Of a DNA stretch of 64,000 nt, positions 1 to 8,899 are shown one piece after another. Made by a program: the position numbers and the translations under genes. Position 1 is the stretch's first letter. Every line of letters starts with the position of its first letter. The DNA comes from Microvirga rosea (GTDB lineage Bacteria > Pseudomonadota > Alphaproteobacteria > Rhizobiales > Beijerinckiaceae): assembly GCF_020595095.1 (NCBI RefSeq), contig NZ_JAJDOP010000001.1, positions 1-64,000 on the forward strand, read 5' to 3'. The notes beneath the pieces were generated by a model. The model saw only the letters and a program-made list of their open reading frames with translations, was not told the origin of the DNA and searched no databases.

Positions 1-1
1 G

Positions 2-94
2 ACGCATCTTTACGCCAATGCCGGCAACTTCACGACCCATGTGGATCTCGTCGGCACCAAGCTCGCGCTCGCCGCAACCGACTTCATCCTGTAA
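2..94 (+). CDS. C-terminal fragment of a secreted RTX/calcium-binding-type protein
   Basis: Only the last 30 codons lie in the window, read in frame 2 and ending in TAA at 92-94. The peptide ends in LALAATDFIL, with an acidic residue followed by hydrophobic residues at the extreme C-terminus. This resembles the uncleaved type I secretion signal of RTX/hemolysin-type calcium-binding proteins, which often end in DFxL/DFIL. The preceding alternation of aliphatic residues, T and G fits the end of a beta-roll or beta-sandwich domain. The 5' part lies outside the window, so the product cannot be identified further. A perfect hairpin starts 13 bases after the stop. Confidence 0.5.
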   Translation, partial: THLYANAGNFTTHVDLVGTKLALAATDFIL

Positions 95-106
95 GGCAAT
101 GACTCA

Positions 107-149
107 AGGCAAGGGCCAAGCACTCGATAATTCCGCTTGGCCCTTGCCT
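107..149 (+). terminator. Perfect 15-bp hairpin after the RTX-like gene
   Basis: Bases 107-121 (AGGCAAGGGCCAAGC) are the exact reverse complement of 135-149, with a 13-base loop at 122-134. There is no clear T-run on the right side, so this is a strong stem without the classic U-tract. It lies between the end of a rightward gene and the end of a leftward gene (VanZ-like), where a bidirectional terminator is expected. Confidence 0.6.
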
Positions 150-177
150 GCACGACCGACATTGATTTCGCGGCGTA

Positions 178-546
178 CTACTGTCTTCGAAGTATGAACA
201 GGGTTAGTTGCCTGCTGACAAAAAGCCCGAAAATGAGCGAAAAGCTCTTTACGCTAAAGTCCAAAAGCCTCCCATGCCTCCCTGGGATATAGTTTTGCAG
301 AAGCTCCAATGCGGCTATAAGAACGACCAGCATTGTGAGGAACTGCAGCCAGTGCTTCGGATAGGCGAAATAGAACATACATCCGATAATTGAGAAGGCG
401 GCACATCGTTCCAGAACGGCCGGGAGACCACTGACAGGTCGCGCCGAAATAGGCACAAGTGTACTTAGACAAACAACGACGATAAATACCCAAGCCAAGC
501 TGCGCAGAATGCGCAGTTTCCTAAGCCCGGCGTAAGAACCAATCAT
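178..546 (-). CDS. VanZ-like small membrane protein
   Basis: A 122-aa protein with about three or four hydrophobic segments (roughly residues 15-33, 47-62, 66-84 and 98-115). Between the last two is the motif ELLQNYIPGRHGRLLDF, which carries the spaced E, Q, P, R and D residues typical of VanZ-family membrane proteins. VanZ proteins give low-level teicoplanin resistance in enterococci. In proteobacteria, short VanZ-like proteins are common in exopolysaccharide and exosortase loci, where their role is unknown. It starts with ATG at 546 and is the last gene of the leftward polysaccharide block. Family assignment is fairly secure; the function is not. Confidence 0.75.
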   Translation of the reverse strand: MIGSYAGLRKLRILRSLAWVFIVVVCLSTLVPISARPVSGLPAVLERCAAFSIIGCMFYFAYPKHWLQFLTMLVVLIAALELLQNYIPGRHGRLLDFSVKSFSLIFGLFVSRQLTLFILRRQ

Positions 547-639
547 GATTTGTGCTCGTCGGCCTTTAACATGCGGTAAACAAATTAAACTTCCAGTATA
601 CGGAACGTTATTGTTGAAACCTCAGAGCATCGACCGCCT

Positions 640-1791
640 CTAAGTCTGTTCGGACGAATCTTCCTTGTACACGAATGTCACAATGCTTGTGGCATACTCG
701 CTCACATTGATGGCGCGACGTGCGCGAAGAAGTCCCCCTCCTGTATCCTCGTTATGTGTCGCGTAATCTACGTGTCCCATGACGAACTTTGCTTTCCCGT
801 CCGTCCTGTTCCAGGCGCGCTGAAGCATCACCTTCTGCAGGTACCAAGCGATCCCGTTGTTGTTCGATTGAGAACCACCCGCAAGATAATAGGTATGGCT
901 TCCAAACTCACATCCGGTAAAAGCTGCGAGCGGCCGTGTCCCGTCCGACGCAATCGCAGTGATACGATAGTCGGCTGCTATAAGGTGATCTACGACATAG
1001 CTCATCAGCGCGCGGAATTGGTGGAACTTGATCCCCTTCCGCTCATACATTGATGCTCGCAGACGAACGACCGCACCAAGGTGCAGGAGCCCTCTCGAGT
1101 TCGCACGTGTCACGATCTTGAAGCTGCCTGCCTCGGCGCGTTTAGCGTTTCGTCTTGTGTTGTTGCTCGTGTCCGCCCAATATTCCTCAAAACTCCGCCA
1201 TTTCTGAAAGTCTACGGCATGAACCGTTATGGGCCGAGCGGTCTTGATCGTCACACCTGAGATCGCGCCAAGGATGTCTTCACGCGGGATCTCTAAATTC
1301 AGATTCCAGCCGTACTCATAGATACCTGGGCCTAGGTGCTTCAAAACTGCATGCATGCATGCGCCCCACAAGGCATCCGCCTCCGGAATCAGGATGAGCT
1401 TATCTAAAAAAACATTCTTATGATTTACGACGCCGACAGCGCATTGACCGATCTTCCTGCCGGAATGGTGAATTTGAAAGATATGAAGTCGGCCTCGGAA
1501 TAGCGACTTCAAGTACCAAGCTCGCAGCCAGCCATACGAGGACCGAAATGACCCTCCGCATGCCTGAGCGAAGGCGTCCCACTCATGTCGAGCGCTTTCA
1601 CGCAGTTTTACGGGAGTGATATCGATGGCGAGTAACTCGCTTCGGCCTGTCGGTGATGCGTCCAATCGATGAATGTTCGTGGGCTCCTTGGCTTGTCCTG
1701 AGGCCGAAATCGGTGAGGGTGTCGATTTCTGCAAGACGAACTCTGGTTCTTGGGGGCGCTCTTCAGACCTGTGTTTGATAGAAAGGAACAT
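640..1791 (-). CDS. FemAB/CelD-like GNAT-fold acyltransferase (Acetyltransf_6 type)
   Basis: A 383-aa soluble protein. The first 60 residues are polar and probably disordered. Residues about 65-365 resemble the double-GNAT fold of BioF2/CelD/FemAB-like proteins: a segment near ESARHEWDAFAQACGG, a middle region with NTRRNAKRAE, and a C-terminal GNAT part with YYLAGGSQSNN and a following helix. Relatives sit in cellulose, exopolysaccharide and exosortase loci and are thought to add acyl or aminoacyl groups to surface polymers or peptidoglycan. The leftward block gives the same context here. The acceptor and donor cannot be read from the sequence. Start is ATG at 1791; no strong ribosome-binding site is visible. 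Confidence 0.75.
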   Translation of the reverse strand: MFLSIKHRSEERPQEPEFVLQKSTPSPISASGQAKEPTNIHRLDASPTGRSELLAIDITPVKLRESARHEWDAFAQACGGSFRSSYGWLRAWYLKSLFRGRLHIFQIHHSGRKIGQCAVGVVNHKNVFLDKLILIPEADALWGACMHAVLKHLGPGIYEYGWNLNLEIPREDILGAISGVTIKTARPITVHAVDFQKWRSFEEYWADTSNNTRRNAKRAEAGSFKIVTRANSRGLLHLGAVVRLRASMYERKGIKFHQFRALMSYVVDHLIAADYRITAIASDGTRPLAAFTGCEFGSHTYYLAGGSQSNNNGIAWYLQKVMLQRAWNRTDGKAKFVMGHVDYATHNEDTGGGLLRARRAINVSEYATSIVTFVYKEDSSEQT

Positions 1792-1889
1792 CTCGCATCA
1801 CCATCAGGTTAAGCTGCAGTCAGATTTCGACGTGCCTGTGACGCGATAGGCTCCTCGCGAAGATACGCTCCGTCAGTTCAGACAAGCTT

Positions 1890-3185
1890 TCACCAATGAG
1901 CTACATGAGAGTTGATTCGCCTATCCTGCTCTATTTCATGAGGTCGGGACATCAAACCTGTCGCATCGACGACCACTTTATGCAGAAAGCGGTTGAACTC
2001 GAGCCGTTTGAACTGCTTATGAGCCACCAGGAAGGCGACAATATCCCCTTCCCGCCTTGCGGCGTCAGCGTCGACTAGGCTGATGTCCGAGCAAGTCGCT
2101 ATTTCGGAAGGCAAACTCTTAACAAGAGGATCACAGACAAGAACGCGTATTCCTCCGCGCTCTATGAGTTTCTTTACGATCCGAAGTGAAGGGCTCTCCC
2201 GAAGGTCGCCGACATCCGCTTTGTAGGTAATTCCGAAGCAGGAAATCACGGGATTCTTAAATCGATCAGCGAGATCGATTAAGCGGTCGTATATATAATC
2301 AGGCTTGTGGTCGTTCACCTCTCGTGCGACGCGAATGAGCCGTGCTTCTTCTGGTGCGGAATCTACGATGAACCAAGGGTCGACCGCAATACAATGACCT
2401 CCGACTCCCGTACCGGGCTGCAGGATTGACACGCGTGGGTGCTTATTAGCGAGCTCAATGGCGTGCCAAACATCGACCCCGATGCGATCACACACCACAG
2501 ACAGCTCATTTGCGAAGGCGATGTTAACATCGCGATATGCGTTTTCGATCAGCTTTACGAACTCCGCTGTGCGGCAATCTGTTGTAAAAATGCGGCCGGT
2601 AACAAAAGTTTCGTAGAGTTTACGCGCCCGCTCAGAACATGTTTCGGTCATACCGCCAATTATGCGATCATTTGATACCAACTCACGGAGCATATTGCCC
2701 GGCAGAATCCGCTCGGGGCAATGCGCGACAGCGATCTGTGCGTCCATGGACTCCTTATATTGAGGAAAAGTGAGATCGGGACGAGCAGACGCGAGTCTTG
2801 CCGTAATGATTTCGGTACTTCCGACGGGCGACGTTGACTCGAGAATAACTGTCGTTCCTGGCCGCAAGTATGGAGCAATGATGTCGCAAGCAGATTCGAC
2901 ATGCGACATGTCAGGCTTCTTACCGTCGTGAAACGGCGTGGGCACCGCTATAATAATGTAGTCCGCTTCCTCTGGGCTTGTCTGCGCAGTTAGTCGACCC
3001 GTATTGATCGCGGCGGAAAGCAGCATTTGGAGGTCCGGCTCGTGAAAGTGAGCCTTACCGGAATTGATGGATGCGACTGCTGCTTCGTTGATGTCGTACC
3101 CTACGACTTCAAAGCCACGGCTTGCCATCATGGCCGCGGTTGGCAGACCAATATATCCAAGCCCGACAATGCATACCTTCGTCAT
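1890..3185 (-). CDS. wecC: UDP-N-acetyl-D-mannosamine dehydrogenase (WecC type)
   Basis: A 431-aa cytosolic enzyme that should oxidise UDP-ManNAc to UDP-ManNAcA with two NAD+. The N-terminal Rossmann motif is GLGYIG at residues 8-13. The UDP-sugar dehydrogenase catalytic set is present: Lys211 and Asn215 in KLIENAYRD, and nucleophile Cys265 in GTGVGGHCIAVDPWF. Length and the PGTGVGGHCIAVDPWF signature fit the WecC rather than the UGD branch. The ATG overlaps the 3' end of wecB by 4 bases, so the two are translationally coupled and supply one pathway. A UDP-GlcNAc or GalNAc dehydrogenase (WbpA/WbpO) remains possible, but the WecB partner favours ManNAc. Confidence 0.9.
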   Translation of the reverse strand: MTKVCIVGLGYIGLPTAAMMASRGFEVVGYDINEAAVASINSGKAHFHEPDLQMLLSAAINTGRLTAQTSPEEADYIIIAVPTPFHDGKKPDMSHVESACDIIAPYLRPGTTVILESTSPVGSTEIITARLASARPDLTFPQYKESMDAQIAVAHCPERILPGNMLRELVSNDRIIGGMTETCSERARKLYETFVTGRIFTTDCRTAEFVKLIENAYRDVNIAFANELSVVCDRIGVDVWHAIELANKHPRVSILQPGTGVGGHCIAVDPWFIVDSAPEEARLIRVAREVNDHKPDYIYDRLIDLADRFKNPVISCFGITYKADVGDLRESPSLRIVKKLIERGGIRVLVCDPLVKSLPSEIATCSDISLVDADAARREGDIVAFLVAHKQFKRLEFNRFLHKVVVDATGLMSRPHEIEQDRRINSHVAHW

Positions 3186-4309
3186 GATGCAAACGACTCC
3201 GCAATGATATTAGCGATCTGTATCGAGGCCGTTCCATCCCCATAAGGAAAGACTGGTTTTGCCCGCTCATTGTAACAAACTTCGTCGTCAAGAAGAGCTG
3301 AAACCTCGTTGTAGATACGATCTGGATCTGTTCCGATCAGACGGACGGTCCCTGTCGCGATCGCCTCTGGCCGCTCTGTCGTATTTCGCATAACAAGAAC
3401 CGGCCGGCCCAACGCGGGCCCCTCCTCCTGTATCCCCCCGGAATCCGTGAGAATGACCTTCGCACGCTTCATCAACTTGACCATATCGAGGTAGGATACA
3501 GGATCAGTAAGATGAATGTTCGAGATGCTACCTAGCCTGGCTCGGACAACATCTCTCACAGCGGGATTGAGGTGCACGGGGTAGACGATTTGAACGTCGT
3601 CACGCTCTGCCAATTTCCTCAGTCCCTTGCAGATATCTTCAAATCCAGCTCCGAAGCTCTCACGGCGATGACCTGTGACGAGAATGAGCGATCGCTCGGA
3701 ATCCAGTTCGATGACAGTTTCTGAGAGATTTGCGCCCATTGCCGTACTGGCATCGATCTGCTGCGCGACGTGAAGAAGAGCATCGATTCCGGTGTTACCC
3801 GTTACATAGATACGGCCTCGCCGGTTATACTCGCGATCAAGGTTTTCGGCTGCGCCCAATGTCGGAGCAAAGAGATAGTCGGCGAGAGAGTCTATCGCGA
3901 CGCGATTGAACTCCTCTGGCCAGGGATGAGACAGATCATAGGACCGGAGACCTGCCTCGACGTGACCGATGGGAATCCGGCTGTAGAATGCCGCAATGGC
4001 TGTCGCCATGGCAGTCGTTGTATCACCGTGGACAAGCACCAGATCCGGACGCAGCTTGTCTAGAAGATCTGTCATTTGGCTGATGATCAAGCCCGTGATG
4101 TCTGACAGCTTTTGGTTGTGGGTCATAAGGTTCAGATCGATATCGGGCTTTTCTCCAAAGACCTCGAATACTTGATCGAGCATCTGGCGATGCTGCCCTG
4201 TAATCGCGACACTGACGCGGACGCCGCCGCATTTTCGCAGTGCCCTAACAACAGGAAGCATCTTGATTGCTTCAGGGCGAGTTCCGAACGCGAGAAGGAC
4301 GTGCTGCAT
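3182..4309 (-). CDS. wecB: UDP-N-acetylglucosamine 2-epimerase (non-hydrolysing)
   Basis: A 375-aa protein that interconverts UDP-GlcNAc and UDP-ManNAc. Family signatures are in the expected places: GTRPEAIK at 9-16, VHGDTTT with Asp96, HVEAGLRS with Glu118, PEEFNR with Glu132, and GHRRE with His214. These match the catalytic Asp95/Glu117/Glu131/His213 numbering known for the enterobacterial enzyme. The C-terminal half has DSGGIQEE and RNTTERPE, which bind UDP in the GT-B-like cleft. It overlaps wecC by 4 bases (ATGA), so UDP-ManNAc probably passes directly to WecC. Start is ATG at 4309. Confidence 0.93.
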   Translation of the reverse strand: MQHVLLAFGTRPEAIKMLPVVRALRKCGGVRVSVAITGQHRQMLDQVFEVFGEKPDIDLNLMTHNQKLSDITGLIISQMTDLLDKLRPDLVLVHGDTTTAMATAIAAFYSRIPIGHVEAGLRSYDLSHPWPEEFNRVAIDSLADYLFAPTLGAAENLDREYNRRGRIYVTGNTGIDALLHVAQQIDASTAMGANLSETVIELDSERSLILVTGHRRESFGAGFEDICKGLRKLAERDDVQIVYPVHLNPAVRDVVRARLGSISNIHLTDPVSYLDMVKLMKRAKVILTDSGGIQEEGPALGRPVLVMRNTTERPEAIATGTVRLIGTDPDRIYNEVSALLDDEVCYNERAKPVFPYGDGTASIQIANIIAESFAS

Positions 4310-4487
4310 GCGTTAGTACCTACGGGCTGATGCTCATTCACCGGCACCAGAGAATTCATGCAGCCACAGTACACGACTTAAGTAATTGTCGACGTGCTCT
4401 TATGGAGTATTATTCAGACGAGGGTAGATCGATCCGTAGTTTTTACGGCGCGAATGATCTGCGATACTTGCAGATTTCACGCGTCGG

Positions 4488-5513
4488 CTATCGTTTGAGA
4501 TCGAGAATTTCTTCTTTTAGAAGGTCATAAGCCAAGTGACCTTTCTCAAGAAGCTCCCAACGTCGCTCGCCTTTGATAGCCTTTTCGAGATGACGTCTTG
4601 CAGAGGCGCCGGTAAGTGCAGGCTCATGAATGAACGCACCAACACGCAAGAGATGCTGGTCTACATCGAGCAACTCATCTTGATATACGGAAATTGTAGG
4701 GATCCCAAGAACAGCCATCTCTCGCGTCATGGTTCCGCCGGCGCCGATAAAAAGATCGCAATCCTGAGCGATACTCTGGATACTTATCGCGCCTTCAATG
4801 ACCTTAACCACAGAGAATCTGGCACTCCTATAATGGGCAGCTTGCGCTTCCCCACGGGGAAGCACGATAACGTTCGCGATACTGCTCAACTCCAGTATGA
4901 CTTCGTCCAGAAATTTTGTGCGCCCATGGTAATATTGAGCCGTCCACGGCTCGGGACGGATGTATATAGATGGAAGTGATTTGCTCTCTTTCGACTGGAA
5001 GAGATCTAGCTGCTCCGACACCTTCCAGAGATATATCCCTTCTTTCACGCCAGGATATTGTCTGATCTTTTTTGGACTGGCCCCCTGCCTTATTACTTTC
5101 TCTACCGCGAGATACTCAGGGATCAGAATCTTCTTGGCCGCGAGGAAGGCCGGCATATTGCCAAGGGCATACTCATTGTCATTCATATAGATCGACGGAA
5201 CCCGCAGGAGACGTGAGGTCACGGGGGAATGGAATGAGCTCTGCGAGATTGCGGCGTCGATCTCAAGCGACGCGAGGTATTTGTAGAGCTGCAGCACCCT
5301 GATGGGGAATCCCATTGACTTGCGGATCAGATTCTTTCCGTAGTGATTCCCAACAACTGTAAAATCTATCTGCTCAAGTTTCAGAAGATCGATAGTGTTC
5401 GCCAGTGGCCTACAAGTGATCACAGGCTGATGTCCGGAGCTATGTAGATCAGCCAAGAGGCCCGAGAACATATTAATATGCGGCGAATTCGAAATATCGA
5501 ACCAAATTTTCAT
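4488..5513 (-). CDS. DUF354 family protein, putative GT-B-fold glycosyltransferase
   Basis: A 341-aa protein starting MKIWFDISNSPHINMF, the typical N-terminus of DUF354 proteins. They are predicted to share the GT-B fold of UDP-GlcNAc 2-epimerases and glycosyltransferases. A second recognisable part is FIGAGGTMTREMAVLGIPTIS near residue 265-285, a glycine-rich nucleotide-sugar-binding segment followed by a helix. An in-frame GTG lies 15 bases upstream (5528), but the ATG at 5513 has GGGGAT about 9 bases before it and begins exactly at the family start. It sits between wecB and an unrecognised gene. A role in transferring or modifying a ManNAc-derived sugar is inferred from that position only. 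Confidence 0.75.
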   Translation of the reverse strand: MKIWFDISNSPHINMFSGLLADLHSSGHQPVITCRPLANTIDLLKLEQIDFTVVGNHYGKNLIRKSMGFPIRVLQLYKYLASLEIDAAISQSSFHSPVTSRLLRVPSIYMNDNEYALGNMPAFLAAKKILIPEYLAVEKVIRQGASPKKIRQYPGVKEGIYLWKVSEQLDLFQSKESKSLPSIYIRPEPWTAQYYHGRTKFLDEVILELSSIANVIVLPRGEAQAAHYRSARFSVVKVIEGAISIQSIAQDCDLFIGAGGTMTREMAVLGIPTISVYQDELLDVDQHLLRVGAFIHEPALTGASARRHLEKAIKGERRWELLEKGHLAYDLLKEEILDLKR

Positions 5514-5567
5514 GCCGCCAATCCCCACGCTGCAGATAATTATTCGCTTCCCTCTTCATCCCTTCCG

Positions 5568-6431
5568 TCAGGAGCTGAACGCATCGATAAGACGCTTTGT
5601 CTCGAAGATGTTTTGACGAGTAGAAGCGCCGAAGACGATCGACTCGACTTTTGGGAGCCCGCAGACGTATTCAATAGCTTCCTTAGGCGAGATTGCTCCT
5701 GATGCAAGAACCGACATGGCAACCGGCCTGAACTCATGTTCTTTTAGAGCATTCTCATAGGCCGACAGACCGCCTGGCATTCGAAAGCCTGCCTTATTAA
5801 TCGTGCTACAGATGATCGGATTTATAATCCCGACCTCTTTCAGTGCGACAAGCAACGCCGGCAGATTCATCGTTATGAAGCCAGCCTCTGCGTTGTACTT
5901 CGTCCTCACATGATCCGCGAACGTCCTGAACGCTTCATGGAAGCCTATCCCTAACAGAAGGTCGGTCACGACGTTCTGAAGGAATATAACCGGCGTTCTC
6001 AATCCATGGAACATATTCATCTCGGCGTCGATAAGAAGTTCCGCCAGGCCTTTGACATTCAGACCTGCCAGCGAGATGCCACCTTTTACGATCGCGCCCA
6101 TCATACTCCCGTTGTTCGGAAGCAGCTGTCGCAATGCATCAACCGGTCCGTGCTCGGCCATCGCGTTCGCGTATTTGTGCGCATATGGCATACAGGGATA
6201 GAACTCGAGCTGTTTGTACTTTGCCGGGTTTTTACGAACGTGGTCCGTAATCTCGCCGATCTTCGTATGCGTGGTGCACATAAAAACTTTGATATCTGCC
6301 TCCATGGCGATATCCAGAACTCTTATGATCGACTCTGCATCTCTGAAATGAATTGACTGTGCTCTTGCCTTCTCCTCCGATGCATGATTGACGCCAAAAA
6401 ACTGATTGTCCCCAAAAAGCACACGTTCCAC
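5568..6431 (-). CDS. Unrecognised 287-aa protein, possibly a TIM-barrel enzyme
   Basis: I do not recognise a named family. The protein has no signal peptide and no transmembrane helix. It opens with LFGDNQFFGVNH, and alternating strand/helix patterns run throughout (DIKVFMCTTHTKIGEI, LEFYPCMPYAHKYANAM, PVIFLQNVVTDLLLGIG, INPIICSTINKAGF, VAMSVLASGAI, SIVFGAST). This order of short hydrophobic strands, several ending in polar residues, looks like a beta/alpha barrel. The last strand (VFGAST followed by an N-rich helix) recalls aldo-keto-reductase-like barrels. The start is GTG at 6431 with GAGGAG about 10 bases upstream, inside the end of the Gfo/Idh gene, so it is in that operon. Function unknown; a sugar-modifying enzyme is only a guess. 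Confidence 0.6.
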   Translation of the reverse strand: MERVLFGDNQFFGVNHASEEKARAQSIHFRDAESIIRVLDIAMEADIKVFMCTTHTKIGEITDHVRKNPAKYKQLEFYPCMPYAHKYANAMAEHGPVDALRQLLPNNGSMMGAIVKGGISLAGLNVKGLAELLIDAEMNMFHGLRTPVIFLQNVVTDLLLGIGFHEAFRTFADHVRTKYNAEAGFITMNLPALLVALKEVGIINPIICSTINKAGFRMPGGLSAYENALKEHEFRPVAMSVLASGAISPKEAIEYVCGLPKVESIVFGASTRQNIFETKRLIDAFSS

Positions 6432-6437
6432 GGCTGA

Positions 6438-7538
6438 TTAGCTCCTCGCTGAAATTCGGTTGCTCAGAGCATGGAAGAAGGTACGGCTTGCCGCCGGAAC
6501 TGCGGTCGTCTGTAGCTCGTCAGCGTGGCAGTTTCCCTGGGCATCTTCCACGATCATGTTGATGACGCTATCAGCGCTGGACGCCGTCATAAACGAAGAC
6601 CGGCATTCAGCTTTCCCAGCTATGCACTGCACAAAGTGATCGATTTGAGCACTGTATTCCTCTCCTCTCAAGTAATAGCTCGTTGGCTCCGTGAGTTGAG
6701 TTATATTTTCAACGTGCCAACCCTCTCGGTACGTTCCGCAAGGGCTTTTCAAATGAAGCTGCAATTCTTGCCGATCTACCGATAGACGCCCATTACTACC
6801 CCATATCGTCAGACGCACCGACATCTTTCGGTGGCTGTCGTCGCTCCAGTTTGCTGCGAGTTGTCCTGTTGCTCCGGATGGGAATAGCAGTGTCGAATAG
6901 ACCTCGTCTTCCACATCTCTTGAGAAGATGGATCGTTTGACTGTCCCGGATACTCTATCGGGAGTGTCATAGATGAAATTGACGAGATCAATCGCGTGCG
7001 AGGCATAGTCGTAGAGGCAGCCTCCGCCTTCGTGGCGTTGTGTTCGCCAGGTTTTCCCACGGGGCCTGAGAACAACAGGACCGTAAGCTTCCGCACGGAT
7101 ATGATTAATTCTCCCGAGGTGATTTGAACGCACAAGCTCGCGCGCCTTTTGAAAGGTCCCAACAAATCGAAAGTGGTACCCCACTTGGCCGACGAGGGAC
7201 CGTGAGGCCATCTCTTTCGTCAGCGACATGCTGTCGGTTGGATCCAGGCAAAAAGGCTTCTCGCAGAAGACGTGAAGATTGTGATTGAGCGCTAGCTTCA
7301 CGAGTTCGGCGTGTGAGCGAGATGGGGTTGCGATAATTATCGCCTCAAGACGCTCTGATGAAAGCATCTCCGAAAGGTTCTGATAGCAATGCAGGTCGGT
7401 ATTCTTACGAAGAGCGCCGAGAAGAATGGGATTGCTGTCGCAAACGCCCGATATCTCGATCTCTGGATGACTGTTCGCAATCGCTAAATGAGATATCCCC
7501 ATTTTTCCGAGACCGAGGAGTCCGGTGCGAATTTTCAT
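6438..7538 (-). CDS. Gfo/Idh/MocA family sugar oxidoreductase
   Basis: A 366-aa NAD(P)-dependent dehydrogenase. The Rossmann fold opens with MKIRTGLLGLGKMG, and the family's EKP motif follows (HVFCEKPFCLDP), whose Lys contacts the substrate. A second conserved stretch, GGGCLYDYASHAIDLVNFI, carries the catalytic His/Asp region of the C-terminal alpha/beta domain. Start choice: ATG at 7538 has AAGGA 11 bases upstream and begins at the canonical motif, whereas the ORF could open 12 codons earlier without support. It is the first gene of a leftward operon with the unknown protein, DUF354, wecB and wecC. It therefore probably oxidises or reduces a nucleotide-linked amino sugar (as WlbA/WbpB do), but the substrate is not readable. 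Confidence 0.85.
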   Translation of the reverse strand: MKIRTGLLGLGKMGISHLAIANSHPEIEISGVCDSNPILLGALRKNTDLHCYQNLSEMLSSERLEAIIIATPSRSHAELVKLALNHNLHVFCEKPFCLDPTDSMSLTKEMASRSLVGQVGYHFRFVGTFQKARELVRSNHLGRINHIRAEAYGPVVLRPRGKTWRTQRHEGGGCLYDYASHAIDLVNFIYDTPDRVSGTVKRSIFSRDVEDEVYSTLLFPSGATGQLAANWSDDSHRKMSVRLTIWGSNGRLSVDRQELQLHLKSPCGTYREGWHVENITQLTEPTSYYLRGEEYSAQIDHFVQCIAGKAECRSSFMTASSADSVINMIVEDAQGNCHADELQTTAVPAASRTFFHALSNRISARS

Positions 7539-7797
7539 GGAAAGTGTGTTCCTTCGCTTAGTATAGAAATTCATTACGCAATACTAGGGACACTTCTTGC
7601 ATCTACTCAATGCTGAATTGGGGTTGCCTTTGACCCAAACGGATTAGAAGCCTGAAAGTAGAAACGCCGCATAAAAGTAGATCGGCACCTGCGGCGGAGG
7701 GAGAGATCGTGAGAAAGATCACATTCAAGGGCTACGTAGATGATCAATCTATCTCTCTGGAACGGAGCGCTCTCCGAGTTTTCTTCTATCAGTGCAT

Positions 7798-8517
7798 TTA
7801 GTAGACATGAGCTTGATTCTTCAGAACGGTGATAGCGGTCAGGACGAGGATTTTGACATCCAACAGAAGAGACGCTTTGCGAATATACTCCAGATCCAAC
7901 TGAAGACGCCTCTCCATGTGGGCTAGAGTTGGTGTCTCTCCCCGTGCGCCGTTAACTTGCGCAAGGCCGGTAATGCCTGGCAGTGCTGCGAAGCGTGATG
8001 CATATGTCGGTAGGACCGCCAGATATTTTTCGTCATGAACCAGGGCATGCGGCCGTGGGCCGACCAAGGACATCTCGCCCTTCAGGACGTTGATGAGCTG
8101 TGGCAGCTCGTCGATGCTTGTTTTCCGGAGGAAGCGTCCGATAGGAGTAACGCGCGGATCCTGCTGAGTAACCTGGCGAACTGAGGCATCCATGCAGCTC
8201 TCGACAGTCATGGATCGCAGTTTCAGGATCATGAAAGGAGTCTGCCGTACACCGTGACGCCTCTGCCGAAATATGATGCTGCCCGGGCTCGAGCATTTGA
8301 TTGCTATTGCTGCCGTGATGACCAACGGCAGGAGCGCGATCAACATGATGAATGCAAGCACCAAATCAAGAATTCGCTTTGTCGAGGACGTGAGATATGG
8401 ACTTACGTTCGAATTTACTCTAGCGACATCCCATTTACGCGGCAGCTTGTCGAGGATTAGCGCACTGCGTGTCGAGCGGATATCTACCGGCTCCGTTAGG
8501 AAATCTCGAGCGGCCAT
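7798..8517 (-). CDS. Initiating sugar transferase, ExoY/WcaJ-type phosphoglycosyl transferase
   Basis: A 239-aa monotopic phosphoglycosyl transferase that attaches the first sugar-1-phosphate to undecaprenyl phosphate. One hydrophobic membrane segment ([25 protein letters not shown]) precedes the catalytic domain. That domain has FRQRRHG, the FKLRSM-like ILKLRSM, the DELPQL box ([24 protein letters not shown]) and the C-terminal [11 protein letters not shown]. The four-helix extension of WcaJ is missing, so it is the short ExoY-like class. Start is ATG 8517, with AAAGGGG 5 bases upstream, preferred over GTG 8523. It defines the start of repeat-unit synthesis for this locus. Confidence 0.92.
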   Translation of the reverse strand: MAARDFLTEPVDIRSTRSALILDKLPRKWDVARVNSNVSPYLTSSTKRILDLVLAFIMLIALLPLVITAAIAIKCSSPGSIIFRQRRHGVRQTPFMILKLRSMTVESCMDASVRQVTQQDPRVTPIGRFLRKTSIDELPQLINVLKGEMSLVGPRPHALVHDEKYLAVLPTYASRFAALPGITGLAQVNGARGETPTLAHMERRLQLDLEYIRKASLLLDVKILVLTAITVLKNQAHVY

Positions 8518-8899
8518 CGGCACCCCTTTCCAGACCTGAATAAGGTACTGTTAGGGTGGCGTTCTCATAGTCATGAATGCAACGAATTAAACAGATTATA
8601 TACTCGCTGGCATATGCAGCCGTGCGCACTTAGACATATTCTCAATCATTGGTATCTTTTGTTTATGGCGTCTATAATGGGAATGCACCTACGCGCCTTG
8701 GGACATATTGGGAAAAAGATAGCTAGTCCCATGGAGGCACTTCGGAAGAGCTTTTTGAACCGCGGTAGCGCTGATACGAGGCTCGCGTTGAGGCAATCGC
8801 TTGGCTGTGGCGCCCGCGATAGCGCAACGAGTTTTCCTAGCCCAGGGCCGGCAAGTCAGCGTTCAGCGCTTTACCCAGTCACATATTCTCGAATGATGT
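8518..8899. other. 382-base gap between sugar transferase and BY-kinase genes
   Basis: Both flanking genes read leftward. The part nearest the sugar transferase (8541-8680) is A+T-rich, as expected of its promoter region, but I could not fix a convincing -35/-10 pair. A 103-codon rightward reading frame crosses the gap and runs into the kinase gene; it has no ribosome-binding site and no recognisable motif, so it is not called. Confidence 0.4.
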
